Assembly: GCF_018642165.1 (NCBI RefSeq)
Contig: NZ_JAHHZM010000020.1
Coordinates: forward strand, 29,714-93,713
Direction of reading: 5' to 3'
Source: Echinicola shivajiensis
GTDB taxonomy: Bacteria > Bacteroidota > Bacteroidia > Cytophagales > Cyclobacteriaceae
DNA: 64,000 nucleotides
In this document: positions 28,628 to 36,411 of the stretch, in pieces
Numbering within the stretch: position 1 is the stretch's first letter
Layout of the letters: every line of letters starts with the position of its first letter
Translations under genes and position numbers: made by a program
Notes under the pieces: model-generated
The model's database searches: none
Told to the model about the DNA's origin: nothing
Seen by the model: only the letters and a program-made list of their open reading frames with translations

Positions 28628-29320
28628 TCACTTCATTTTCCACAGTCTCCACCACGGGGTTCCGGGAGAATCATGATGCTCATAATGGTATCCAAAAAAA
28701 TAACAGGACAAAAAAGCCCATAAATGGTTCTTCGGCAAGGTTCCAGACTTATGTTTGTTATGGTGTTCTCCCCTATGTGGCAAAAAAGTACCAAAGTAAA
28801 ACAATTGAAAGGTTGATAAGATCGCTGGCAACATCCAGTAGAGAATCAGATTTTCAACAGGAAAATATATTCTCAAAATTTGAAAAGAAACCCCCATCAA
28901 AATCAATTGACCTATGGTAATGTAGGCCTTTATAAAACTCCAGTACCATTTCCAAAATTGATGAGATTCATGATAATCGGGATCCTTTCCTGTAGCTACA
29001 AAACGGTGATGCTCATGGTGCTTGGGAAATAGCCGAAAATAAAAATTGAATGAAAACAGGATAGCAGAAAACCAGCCTATCGCATCATTGATTTTTTTAT
29101 TTTTGGCAACCGTCCCATGCATTGCATCATGAGCCGTGATAAAAAGCCCTGTATACAAATGCATTTGCAATAAAATGGCCAGATAGGTCAATGGATTATA
29201 ATAATCTAATTTCCAATTCAATAAAAAACAAAGGACCAAAGCCCAACAAGTAATGATCACCAAAGCGATGATAACACCGAAAGGACCCACTGATTGATTT
29301 ATAGATGTTGATTTGGTCAT
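28628..29320 (-). CDS. crtW: Beta-carotene ketolase (CrtW-type)
   Basis: 230 residues, an integral-membrane di-iron oxygenase. Histidine clusters: HDAMH (64-68), HHEHH (101-105), a middle FLPHRGEHHNKH, and a final YHYEHHDSPGTPWWRLW block. The C-terminal HYEHH followed by PWWRL matches CrtW ketolases rather than lipid desaturases. It adds a 4-keto group to beta-ionone rings. It is last in the carotenoid operon, 37 bases after ispH. Confidence 0.88.
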   Translation of the reverse strand: MTKSTSINQSVGPFGVIIALVIITCWALVLCFLLNWKLDYYNPLTYLAILLQMHLYTGLFITAHDAMHGTVAKNKKINDAIGWFSAILFSFNFYFRLFPKHHEHHRFVATGKDPDYHESHQFWKWYWSFIKAYITIGQLILMGVSFQILRIYFPVENLILYWMLPAILSTFQLFYFGTFLPHRGEHHNKHKSGTLPKNHLWAFLSCYFFGYHYEHHDSPGTPWWRLWKMK

Positions 29321-29357
29321 ATTACTAAGGTACTCTACTGAAGCTATAAAAGGAAGA

Positions 29358-30203
29358 TTAATAGCTAAGTAGTGACTTTCTTACGTCCTCCATCAGCCAC
29401 ATTGGAGTAGAAGTTGCTCCACATACCCCCACAGAATCACCCGAAGAAAACCAACTTTTTTCAAGCTGATCAGGATGGGAAACAAAAAATGTATTTGGAT
29501 TATTCTGTCTGCACACCTCATACAAAGCTTTACCATTGCTGGATTTTCTTCCACTTACAAACACAATTTTATCATATGACTCAACAAACTTCCTCAATTC
29601 TTTATCCCTATTGGAAACCTGTCTGCAAATAGTATCATTGGTTTGAACAGTAACTCCTTGCTCTATTAATATCCTGTTAATCTCATAAAACTTATCGGTA
29701 CTTTTGGTAGTCTGACTGAATAGTGTAATGTTTTCAGGCATATTATCTAAATCCAGTTCCCCAATATCCTGAAACACTATCGCCTTGTTAGCGGTTTGTC
29801 CAAGCAGTCCTTCTACCTCCGCATGCCCATGTTTTCCGTAAATATATATCTTCTCTTTTTTATCAAAGGAATTCTTTATTCTGTTTTGAAGCTTCAACAC
29901 AACCGGGCAACTTGCATCCACCAAAGTCAATTCGTTTTTTATGGCCAGTTCATAGGTTGAAGGGGGTTCTCCATGTGCCCTAATTAGCACTTTCTCACCT
30001 GTCAACTCTTTGAGTCTTTCATGGTCGATGATCTTAAGGCCCTTTTCTACCAACCTTTTTACCTCCTCATCATTATGCACTATATCCCCAAGACAATACA
30101 AATGACCTTCCTCATTAAGAATATCTTCGGCCAACTCAATCGCATACACCACACCAAAGCAAAAGCCTGAATTAGTATCAATATGAACATTAAGATCCAA
30201 CAT
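29358..30203 (-). CDS. ispH: 4-hydroxy-3-methylbut-2-enyl diphosphate reductase
   Basis: 281 residues. The three cluster cysteines are present: Cys15 in SGFCFGV, Cys in DASCPVV near residue 97, and Cys in NDTICRQVSNR. The ETTK-type SQTTKSTDKF and IRAHGEPP motifs also fit. IspH makes IPP and DMAPP, the isoprenoid precursors. It sits inside the carotenoid operon between crtY and crtW, 6 bases downstream of crtY, thereby coupling precursor supply to pigment synthesis. Confidence 0.96.
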   Translation of the reverse strand: MLDLNVHIDTNSGFCFGVVYAIELAEDILNEEGHLYCLGDIVHNDEEVKRLVEKGLKIIDHERLKELTGEKVLIRAHGEPPSTYELAIKNELTLVDASCPVVLKLQNRIKNSFDKKEKIYIYGKHGHAEVEGLLGQTANKAIVFQDIGELDLDNMPENITLFSQTTKSTDKFYEINRILIEQGVTVQTNDTICRQVSNRDKELRKFVESYDKIVFVSGRKSSNGKALYEVCRQNNPNTFFVSHPDQLEKSWFSSGDSVGVCGATSTPMWLMEDVRKSLLSY

Positions 30204-30209
30204 AACTTA

Positions 30210-30923
30210 TTAACCTTTAGGACTGATTATTGTTTTGCCTTCTTTTATTTTTTCATAAATGCTGATATTCATCAACATTAGCCCCAAGGAATAAATGAAG
30301 TCCTCAATAGGAATTGTTATGATTCGAAAACTCAGATTTTCGGCATTATCATAAAACACCACCGGCTCTGGAGTAAAAGCACCTGTCAAGGCGCCATTAA
30401 ACAATAAAAAGGGAATGAGATGCACTAAATAAAATAGGTAAAACCTACCCAGAATTTTGGTTCCAAAATAATGGTAGTGAAACAACAACAACATAGCAAC
30501 AAACAAGAAATTGACACTTGTATACCATTTGTCGAGATTCAAAATTCCAACCAAGATTAATATGCCCAATAGTGCAAAAGTCAATACCTTGGCCTTACTA
30601 GCCAAATAATCCTTTCTAATATAATATTGGAGTACCTCATAGATAAATATGGTAGAAAAAGGAACTATCAGAAAAAAAAGACATTCTTCCACAGGCAGGC
30701 TCCCAAAGTAAGCACCGGTCAAATATCTAGGGTTAAATCCCCAAACTTCTATGACGGTAAACCATTCATCCCAGATGATAAATACCAAGCTGGTGATCAA
30801 AATGGCAGGAAATAGGGCAAACCATTTTTTATAATAGTTGATTTTGGATTCGAAACTCCACAGCAAAGGCAACAGTAAAGTTGCTATGTCTAAAATCAAA
30901 TAGAGATATTTCTCCATAAACAC
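30210..30923 (-). CDS. crtY: Lycopene beta-cyclase, fused CrtYc-CrtYd type
   Basis: 237 residues, with about six to seven membrane helices in two similar halves. Each half has the domain's hallmark: PVEECLFFLIVPFSTIFIYEVL in the first and IPIEDFIYSLGLMLMNISIYE in the second. In actinobacteria the halves are separate CrtYc and CrtYd; here they are fused, as in archaea and Bacteroidota. It cyclises lycopene. It is 1 base downstream of crtB. Confidence 0.9.
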   Translation of the reverse strand: MFMEKYLYLILDIATLLLPLLWSFESKINYYKKWFALFPAILITSLVFIIWDEWFTVIEVWGFNPRYLTGAYFGSLPVEECLFFLIVPFSTIFIYEVLQYYIRKDYLASKAKVLTFALLGILILVGILNLDKWYTSVNFLFVAMLLLFHYHYFGTKILGRFYLFYLVHLIPFLLFNGALTGAFTPEPVVFYDNAENLSFRIITIPIEDFIYSLGLMLMNISIYEKIKEGKTIISPKG

Positions 30924-30924
30924 C

Positions 30925-31767
30925 TTATTCGAAACCTAATTTGGTACCAAAATAAATACTCATTAAAAGGGATAATTTTTTGATATTTGGAACCCTCACC
31001 CTCCTAAGGGTAATGGTATTTGGCTCTAATTTCTTGATTTTCCTGAATAGATTGAGATAATACAGATACGCAATCTTAACCCCTATTTTGGCCCCCACTG
31101 GCAATCTCTTTATTCCTTCATAGGCATCCTCAAAATCCTTTTCTATGTCTGCTTCAATCATCTGTTTCATTGAATGGTCAAAAGTCCGATAGTCTACCCC
31201 TGGGAAATATACCCTTCCGCGCTCTTCAAAATCACTCTTGATATCTCTTAGGAAATTAACTTTTTGAAAAGCAGACCCCAATTTACAAGCAGGGGATTTT
31301 AATTTCTCGTAGGCTTCATGATTACCCTGGCAAAACACTTTTAAGCACATCAGGCCAACCACTTCTGCTGAACCATAAATATATTCCTTGTACCTATCAT
31401 CACTATATGTACTAAAATCCAAATCCATCGCCATGCTATTCAAAAAAGCATCAATCAAGTCCTTTTCAATTCCATATTGATGAACGACCATTTGAAAAGC
31501 ATGCAATATGGGATTTAAGCTGATCTGTTGATCAATAGCCTCGTAAGTATCCTTTCTGAATTTTTCCAAAAGATACGCTTTGTTCTTGTGGTGAAAAGTA
31601 TCCACTATCTCATCTGCAAACCTTACAAAACCATATATCCCATAAATTGGCATATGAAACTGGTCATCCATCACTCGAATACCCAAACTAAAAGAGGTAC
31701 TATAGCGACGTGTCACAAGCTTGCTGCATTCCAATGTCGTATTATGATATAACTTTAAGGCGTCCAT
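30925..31767 (-). CDS. crtB: Phytoene synthase
   Basis: 280 residues from ATG 31767, which lies 4 bases after the crtI stop; the frame is open 16 codons further but those bases are inside crtI. Two Asp-rich motifs bind the diphosphate: FVRFADEIVD and FLRDIKSDFEERGRVYFP. YSTSFSLG and the VGLMCLKVF helix also fit the squalene/phytoene synthase family. It condenses two GGPP to phytoene. Confidence 0.95.
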   Translation of the reverse strand: MDALKLYHNTTLECSKLVTRRYSTSFSLGIRVMDDQFHMPIYGIYGFVRFADEIVDTFHHKNKAYLLEKFRKDTYEAIDQQISLNPILHAFQMVVHQYGIEKDLIDAFLNSMAMDLDFSTYSDDRYKEYIYGSAEVVGLMCLKVFCQGNHEAYEKLKSPACKLGSAFQKVNFLRDIKSDFEERGRVYFPGVDYRTFDHSMKQMIEADIEKDFEDAYEGIKRLPVGAKIGVKIAYLYYLNLFRKIKKLEPNTITLRRVRVPNIKKLSLLMSIYFGTKLGFE

Positions 31768-31771
31768 AAGT

Positions 31772-33268
31772 CTAGTTTTGATGAGCTTTAGAAAAATGAT
31801 TTTTAATGATTTCATGAGCGACCACCTGCCCAGAAATCAGGGAAGGCGGAACTCCTGGTCCTGGCACTGTTAACTGTCCTGTGTAATATAAATTTTTTAA
31901 CTTCTTGTTCTTGATTTTTGGTTTAAGCAAAGCTGTCTGACCCAAGGTATTGGCCAGACCATATGCATTACCTTTATATGCATTATAATCTTGAACAAAA
32001 TTGCTTTGAGCATATGCCCTTTTGTAGATCACATGATCACGAATAGATTGACCGGTGAGCTTTTCAAGCCTATCCATAACCATATGATAATATCTTTCTT
32101 TATGCTCCTCTGTGTCATCCAAGCCAGGCGCCAACGGAATAAGGATAAACAAATTTTCCTTCCCTTTGGGGGCTACAGATGGATCGGTGACTGATGGCGC
32201 GCACACATAAAACAAGGGCTTGTCTGGCCAATCAGGATTTTCATATATAGCGTCAGCATGTGGCTCCAATGCTTCATCAAAAAATAAATTGTGATGATTG
32301 AGCCCAGATAATTTTTTATCGACCCCTAAATAGAAAATCAAACTGGAGGGTGCTAGGGTACGCTTGTCCCAGTATCTTTCGGAATAATTACTGTATTCTG
32401 GAGGTAATAGTGCGGCATCGACATGATGATAATCAGCGCCAGCAATTACTATATCAGCAGGTATGATTTTTCCATTCTTCAAAAAAATTGAGGATACAGC
32501 GCCCTCCTTAATCTGAAGATGAGACACATCTGCATTATACACAAATTCAACCCCCTTTTCCTCAGCAAGAGTAACCATTGCCTTCACTATCTCATGCATT
32601 CCCCCCATAGGATACCAAGTTCCCAAAACCAAATCAGCATAATTCATCAAACTATACAGTGCTGGTATCTTTTCTGCTGTTTGGCCTAAAAACAAAATGG
32701 GAAACTCCATCAGCCTTATCAGCTTTTCATTTTTAAAAAATTTGGCCACATGTTTTTTCATGGAATGGAATATATCCAGCTTTATCAGGTCGTTGATTAT
32801 ACCTGGCTGGGCAAATTCCCAAACGGATTGGCCAGGCTTGTAAACCCATTCTTGAATACCAATCTTATACTTTTGTTCTGCTTGAGCCAAAAACTCTTCT
32901 AATTTTTTAGCACTTCCAGTTTCTGTTCTTTCAAAAAGCAACTTTAACTCTTCAAAATTGGCGGGAATGTTCATTTCATCATTCTTAGCAAAAATCACCT
33001 TATAAGAAGGGTCTAACCTCACCAATTCATAATAATCAGACACTTTCTTTCCAAATTGGGAAAAATAGTTTTCGAATACATCAGGCATCCAGTACCAACT
33101 AGGCCCCATATCAAAAGTAAATCCTTCAGCGAAAAAATTCCTTGCACGTCCGCCAGGACTATTGTGCCTCTCCAACAGCTTTACACTATAGCCTTGATTG
33201 GCCAACCTGGTAGCAGCCGCTATTCCAGCAAAGCCCGCCCCTATTACCACTACCTGATCATCCGTCAT
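31772..33268 (-). CDS. crtI: Phytoene desaturase (CrtI family)
   Basis: 498 residues from ATG 33268, 1 base after the sigma factor stop; a TTG three codons upstream lies in the sigma gene and is less likely. The FAD-binding start VVVIGAGFAGIAAATRLANQGY and LLERHNSPGGRARNF, the GPSWYWMP segment and the C-terminal YYTGQLTVPGPGVPPSLISGQ signature are typical. It introduces four double bonds to convert phytoene to lycopene. Confidence 0.95.
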   Translation of the reverse strand: MTDDQVVVIGAGFAGIAAATRLANQGYSVKLLERHNSPGGRARNFFAEGFTFDMGPSWYWMPDVFENYFSQFGKKVSDYYELVRLDPSYKVIFAKNDEMNIPANFEELKLLFERTETGSAKKLEEFLAQAEQKYKIGIQEWVYKPGQSVWEFAQPGIINDLIKLDIFHSMKKHVAKFFKNEKLIRLMEFPILFLGQTAEKIPALYSLMNYADLVLGTWYPMGGMHEIVKAMVTLAEEKGVEFVYNADVSHLQIKEGAVSSIFLKNGKIIPADIVIAGADYHHVDAALLPPEYSNYSERYWDKRTLAPSSLIFYLGVDKKLSGLNHHNLFFDEALEPHADAIYENPDWPDKPLFYVCAPSVTDPSVAPKGKENLFILIPLAPGLDDTEEHKERYYHMVMDRLEKLTGQSIRDHVIYKRAYAQSNFVQDYNAYKGNAYGLANTLGQTALLKPKIKNKKLKNLYYTGQLTVPGPGVPPSLISGQVVAHEIIKNHFSKAHQN

Positions 33269-33269
33269 C

Positions 33270-33779
33270 CTAATCAACTTTATAAATTTTTAAATCCTCT
33301 TTAAGAATTTTTCTTGCGATATGAATTCTGTTTTTAACAGTACCTATTGGAAGATCTAATTTCTCAGCAATCTCCTGATACTTATATCCACTGAAGTGCA
33401 TCATAAAAGGCTCTTTGTACACTTTGTCTAAATTCTCGATACAGGCTTTGATATCTTCAAGGGTAAAGCCTCCCTGAGCACCATTTTCAATACAGACATC
33501 ACCAGAGTTAATATAATGTAAATTATCAGTTGTATCTACAAAAGTGGCTCTTCTTACCATTCTCTGATAATTGGTAATAAAAGTGTTTTTCATAATGGTA
33601 TAAAGCCATGCTTTCAAATTAGTACCATCCGAAAACTTATCTCTATTCGTAAATGCTTTTAGGACTGTGTCCTGTAGCAGATCATTTGCATCATCCACAT
33701 CCTTGGTCAGCCTAAGTGCAAAAGGCTTTAATGTCTTGGAATACTGGTTAAGCGAGTAACTGAATTCTAAAGTTGTCAT
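33270..33779 (-). CDS. ECF-type sigma factor heading the carotenoid operon
   Basis: 169 residues. Region 2: LRLTKDVDDANDLLQDTVLKAF and LKAWLYTIMKNTFITNYQRMVR. Region 4: YKEPFMMHFSGYKYQEIAEKLDLPIGTVKNRIHIARKIL. It is the first gene of the operon that runs into crtI, crtB, crtY, ispH and crtW, and its stop overlaps the crtI start region. Myxobacteria and others use an ECF factor for light-induced carotenogenesis (CarQ), with an anti-sigma factor; no anti-sigma gene is present here. TAAACAA repeats lie directly upstream. Confidence 0.92.
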   Translation of the reverse strand: MTTLEFSYSLNQYSKTLKPFALRLTKDVDDANDLLQDTVLKAFTNRDKFSDGTNLKAWLYTIMKNTFITNYQRMVRRATFVDTTDNLHYINSGDVCIENGAQGGFTLEDIKACIENLDKVYKEPFMMHFSGYKYQEIAEKLDLPIGTVKNRIHIARKILKEDLKIYKVD

Positions 33780-33792
33780 GCCTTTGATTATT

Positions 33793-33868
33793 TTGTTTAA
33801 GTAAATATAATTTTAATTAAACAATATTCAAAGTTTTGTTTATTATTTTTTTAATTATAGTTAAACAA
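33793..33868. promoter_or_regulatory. Two TTGTTTA...TAAACAA inverted-repeat pairs upstream of the crt operon
   Basis: Four half-sites: TTGTTTAA at 33793-33800 and TTAAACAA at 33817-33824 form pair 1; TTGTTTA at 33836-33842 and TAAACAA at 33862-33868 form pair 2. Outer spans are 32 and 33 bases. A near-consensus -7 box (AAACTTTG, minus, 33829-33836) sits between them. Pair 1 starts 14 bases before the sigma ATG. The same half-sites recur at 35398-35454, so a common repressor or activator is likely; the MerR protein encoded next door is the candidate. Confidence 0.6.
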
Positions 33869-33884
33869 TTTTATGGAAAGGCAA

Positions 33885-33909
33885 TAAAAAAGCAGACTTT
33901 CGCCTGCTT
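33885..33909 (-). terminator. Rho-independent terminator of the crtZ-merR operon
   Basis: On the minus strand an AAGCAGGC stem with GTCTGCTT (one G-T pair) encloses a GAAA tetraloop and is followed by TTTTATT. It begins 27 bases after the MerR stop and separates this operon from the crt operon downstream. Confidence 0.7.
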
Positions 33910-33935
33910 AGTTCAATCCAATACATCTCCCCTTC

Positions 33936-34832
33936 TTACTTTTCCTGTGGAATATTGTTCATCTCCTCCATAAACATTTTTATATCTTCAATTTTTTCCA
34001 TTAAATATATGTTTTTAGGAAACTCGAACTCCGCCCGCAATGCCTGATAACCAGAGACTATAATTTTACTCTCAGAAAACTGGTTGGACAAGGCTTCCAA
34101 ATACACTTGTAAATTATGGATATCCGGAGAAGTGGTGACAACAGTGATCAAATAATCTGGTTTATGAAAACTATATACTTCACCCAAATCATTTTGTGGA
34201 GTACTTTGTCCCAAATAAATAACCTTATGCCCTTCTCTTTTGATCAGGTAACTTGCAAAAAGTAACGAGATCTCATGCAGTTCTCCTTCAGGCAAAAACA
34301 ACATGAATTTTTTTCCTCCACCTTGATAAACATACCTATCAATGGCAACAATTAGTTTTTGCCTAATCAAATTACTTATAAAATGTTCCTGTGCAGGTGT
34401 AATTGAACCAACCTGCCATAAAACACCAATTTTTGCCAAGAAAGGATAAATGACCTTTAGCATGGTTTCATCAAAACCAATGCTTCTATTGTTCATAGAT
34501 AATACCTTATCAAAGCGCTCCTCATCAATTTCTATCATAGCTACCGTCAAGGCATAGATCTGATCTTCATGCGCCATCACTCCTTCCGTCAGCTCAACCA
34601 CCTTTAACCGAACCTCTTCAGAGGACATTTTGGCAATTTTAGATATCTTCAGACCATTATTGTTCAATAAAGCTACATTCAATATGAGCTTTAGATCATC
34701 ATCATCGTAATAACGAATATTGGTTTCGGTGCGCTTTGGATGCAACAAGTCATAGCGCTGCTCCCATATCCTCAAGGTATGGGCCTTGATCCCTGAGAGA
34801 TGCTCCAGATCCTTTATAGAATAACTACTCAT
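33936..34832 (-). CDS. MerR-family regulator with cobalamin-binding-type C domain (CarH/LitR-like)
   Basis: 298 residues. The N-terminal winged helix reads YSIKDLEHLSGIKAHTLRIWEQRYDLL. The middle helical-bundle part contains the W-x9-EH motif of CarH photoreceptors (W139, E149-H150 in LWQVGSITPAQEHF). The C-terminal Rossmann half has an ELHEIS (184-189) in place of the ExHxxG cobalamin loop: His186 is kept, the Gly is Ser. The residue after the Trp is Gln140, where TtCarH, as I recall, has the His that caps Co after light. It is 4 bases overlapped with crtZ. Probably a regulator of carotenogenesis; whether it binds B12 or senses light is open. Confidence 0.88.
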   Translation of the reverse strand: MSSYSIKDLEHLSGIKAHTLRIWEQRYDLLHPKRTETNIRYYDDDDLKLILNVALLNNNGLKISKIAKMSSEEVRLKVVELTEGVMAHEDQIYALTVAMIEIDEERFDKVLSMNNRSIGFDETMLKVIYPFLAKIGVLWQVGSITPAQEHFISNLIRQKLIVAIDRYVYQGGGKKFMLFLPEGELHEISLLFASYLIKREGHKVIYLGQSTPQNDLGEVYSFHKPDYLITVVTTSPDIHNLQVYLEALSNQFSESKIIVSGYQALRAEFEFPKNIYLMEKIEDIKMFMEEMNNIPQEK

Positions 34833-35281
34833 TTCTTCCCTTCTTTAAAATACTTCTTTGGAACAATAAATAAACCAAATGCTTCCGCTCCTTTCTTTTG
34901 GTTATTGGCATGATGGGCTTGGTGGGCCTTGAATATTCCGGAAAAAAAAACATTCTTAGGCCTTTTCAACCACTTACTTCTTCTATGAATAAGTACATCA
35001 TGCAATAGAAAATAACAAAGACCATAAACACTAATCCCCACTCCAAGCCAAAAACGATAGTCCAAAGACCCAAAGCCTTTCCACATCAGTAAAACTGACA
35101 CGCCACCAAACAATATTGAGAAAACATCATTCAGCTCCAAAAACCCCTTGGAATGCTCATGGTGAGTTTTATGGATTCTCCACAATAACCCATGCATAAG
35201 GAACTTGTGTATAAACCAACCAGAAAGCTCCATCAACAAGAAGCCTATTACCACAAATAAAATTGCATTAACCATCATCAA
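34829..35281 (-). CDS. crtZ: Beta-carotene hydroxylase (CrtZ family)
   Basis: 150 residues, with four helices and the eight-plus histidines of the fatty acid hydroxylase superfamily: HKFLMHG, HKTHHEHS, LHDVLIHRR and FKAHQAHHANNQ. The HDVLVHRR and AHxxHH blocks are diagnostic of CrtZ. It puts a 3-hydroxyl on beta-ionone rings. It is the first gene of a two-gene operon with the MerR regulator (ATGA overlap). Three consecutive ATGs make the exact start uncertain by up to two codons. Confidence 0.92.
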   Translation of the reverse strand: MMMVNAILFVVIGFLLMELSGWFIHKFLMHGLLWRIHKTHHEHSKGFLELNDVFSILFGGVSVLLMWKGFGSLDYRFWLGVGISVYGLCYFLLHDVLIHRRSKWLKRPKNVFFSGIFKAHQAHHANNQKKGAEAFGLFIVPKKYFKEGKK

Positions 35282-35382
35282 AAGAATAACCAGTTTTGAT
35301 TTGAAATGTTTATCGGGTGATTTACAATATTCACTTTTTCTTAATTGAGCCTAAGTTAAAAGTGCTTTCCAGGGATTATTCC

Positions 35383-35390
35383 TATTTTTG
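35383..35390 (+). promoter_or_regulatory. Candidate -7 element (TATTTTTG) for the DUF4286 gene
   Basis: Exact TAnnTTTG on the plus strand, 8 bases before the inverted repeat at 35398-35421. Transcription would start near 35395, at the edge of the operator. The -33 box is degenerate. Confidence 0.4.
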
Positions 35391-35397
35391 TAACAAA

Positions 35398-35454
35398 GTA
35401 AACAAAATTAAAATTGTTTACTCTTTCCGTCATGAATTTAAACAAAATAAACAA
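35398..35454. promoter_or_regulatory. GTAAACAA palindrome and TAAACAA direct repeats between crtZ and DUF4286
   Basis: GTAAACAA at 35398-35405 and TTGTTTAC at 35414-35421 make a perfect 8-bp inverted repeat with an 8-base AT centre. Two further direct TAAACAA copies are at 35439-35445 and 35448-35454, ending two bases before the DUF4286 ATG. With the four copies at 33793-33868, eight TAAACAA sites fall in two control regions. The palindrome overlaps where a crtZ promoter (minus TTACTTTG near 35400) would lie. Confidence 0.6.
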
Positions 35455-35456
35455 AT

Positions 35457-35759
35457 ATGATTTTATATAATATTACTGTAAATATTGACCAAGAGGTAGA
35501 GCAGAAATGGATCAAATGGATGAAGGATGAGCATATACCATCTGTGATGGCCACTGGTATTTTCAGTGAAAACAAATTCTACAAGTTAATGCACGAGCCA
35601 CACGATGGTGGAGTTAACTATTCTGTACAGTATTTCGCAGATAGCATGGAAAAGGTTTACGAATACCAAACCAAATTCCTTCAGGCCCATCAAGAAGATT
35701 TCCAAAAATCCTTTAAAGACAAATACGCGATTTTCCGCTCCCTCCTTCAAGAGGTATAA
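35457..35759 (+). CDS. DUF4286 family protein
   Basis: 100 residues with the family pattern: YNITVNIDQEVEQKWIKWMKDEHIPSVMATG, FYKLMHEPHDGGVNYSVQYFA and FKDKYAIFRSLLQEV. The fold is probably a ferredoxin-like alpha/beta dimer as in ABM or DabA-type proteins. No function is established. It is divergent from crtZ and lies next to the TAAACAA repeats, so it may share the carotenoid regulator. A strong terminator follows. Confidence 0.88.
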   Translation: MILYNITVNIDQEVEQKWIKWMKDEHIPSVMATGIFSENKFYKLMHEPHDGGVNYSVQYFADSMEKVYEYQTKFLQAHQEDFQKSFKDKYAIFRSLLQEV

Positions 35760-35793
35760 AAAGCAAAGCCCCATTGTTGGGGCTTTGCTTTTT
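35758..35793. terminator. Bidirectional terminator between DUF4286 and GNAT genes
   Basis: A 15-bp perfect stem (AAAAAGCAAAGCCCC and complement) with a 6-base loop; A and T runs on both sides suit both convergent genes. It begins inside the DUF4286 stop codon and ends 1 base before the GNAT stop. Confidence 0.9.
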
Positions 35794-35794
35794 A

Positions 35795-36277
35795 TTATTT
35801 GGAAGCTAACATTTCTTCTATCTCTTCAGATTGCAAATGGCAGTTGTACCACCCACCTTCTATGTCAGCCTTATATTTTTTATAAAAGTTAATAGCAGGA
35901 TCATTCCAATCCAAAACTTGCCACATCATACCCGTGCATTTCTCTTCCACAGACTTTTTCATTACTCTTTCAAAAAGTAATTTCCCTGCTCCTTTGCCTC
36001 TTTCCTTTTCGGTAACTATATAATCTTCCAAGTACAATCTCCTTCCTTTCCAAGTACTGTATCTATAATAATATATTGCGGTCCCTATAATTTCCTGTGT
36101 ACTTTCCTTGATCAAAACAAAAAAGCCATACACCGGATTAGGGCCAAAACCATCTTCCTCCATCATTTTAACCGTGTTGGTCACTTCCTCTGGAGCTTTT
36201 TCATACAATGCCAATTCCTCGATCAACTCAAAGATCCTTGGCAAGTCTTCTCTTTTTCCTTCTCTGATCGTATACAT
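35795..36277 (-). CDS. GNAT family N-acetyltransferase
   Basis: 160 residues with the acetyl-CoA loop YIVTEKERGKGAGKLLFERVM (R/Q-x-x-G-x-G/A as RGKGAG) and the preceding beta-bulge strand RLYLEDYIV, close to diamine acetyltransferase-like proteins (IREGKREDLPRIFELIEELALYEKAP). The substrate is likely an amine or polyamine, from family resemblance only. Downstream of no other gene; its upstream region is divergent from coaX. Confidence 0.9.
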   Translation of the reverse strand: MYTIREGKREDLPRIFELIEELALYEKAPEEVTNTVKMMEEDGFGPNPVYGFFVLIKESTQEIIGTAIYYYRYSTWKGRRLYLEDYIVTEKERGKGAGKLLFERVMKKSVEEKCTGMMWQVLDWNDPAINFYKKYKADIEGGWYNCHLQSEEIEEMLASK

Positions 36278-36411
36278 GACTCGAAATTATGAAAAATTGT
36301 AAAAAGAACTAAAGACTTCCTTCCTTTTGGAATAGAGACATGCTAGTTTTAAGTATCTCAGTAAAGTCACTGAAGATTATCCTTACCCTAACATAATCAA
36401 ATATTAAGAAT

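Noticed and set aside
31768..31815. Extended N terminus of phytoene synthase
   Set aside because: The extension lies in crtI coding sequence; ATG 31767 starts right after the crtI stop and fits homologues.
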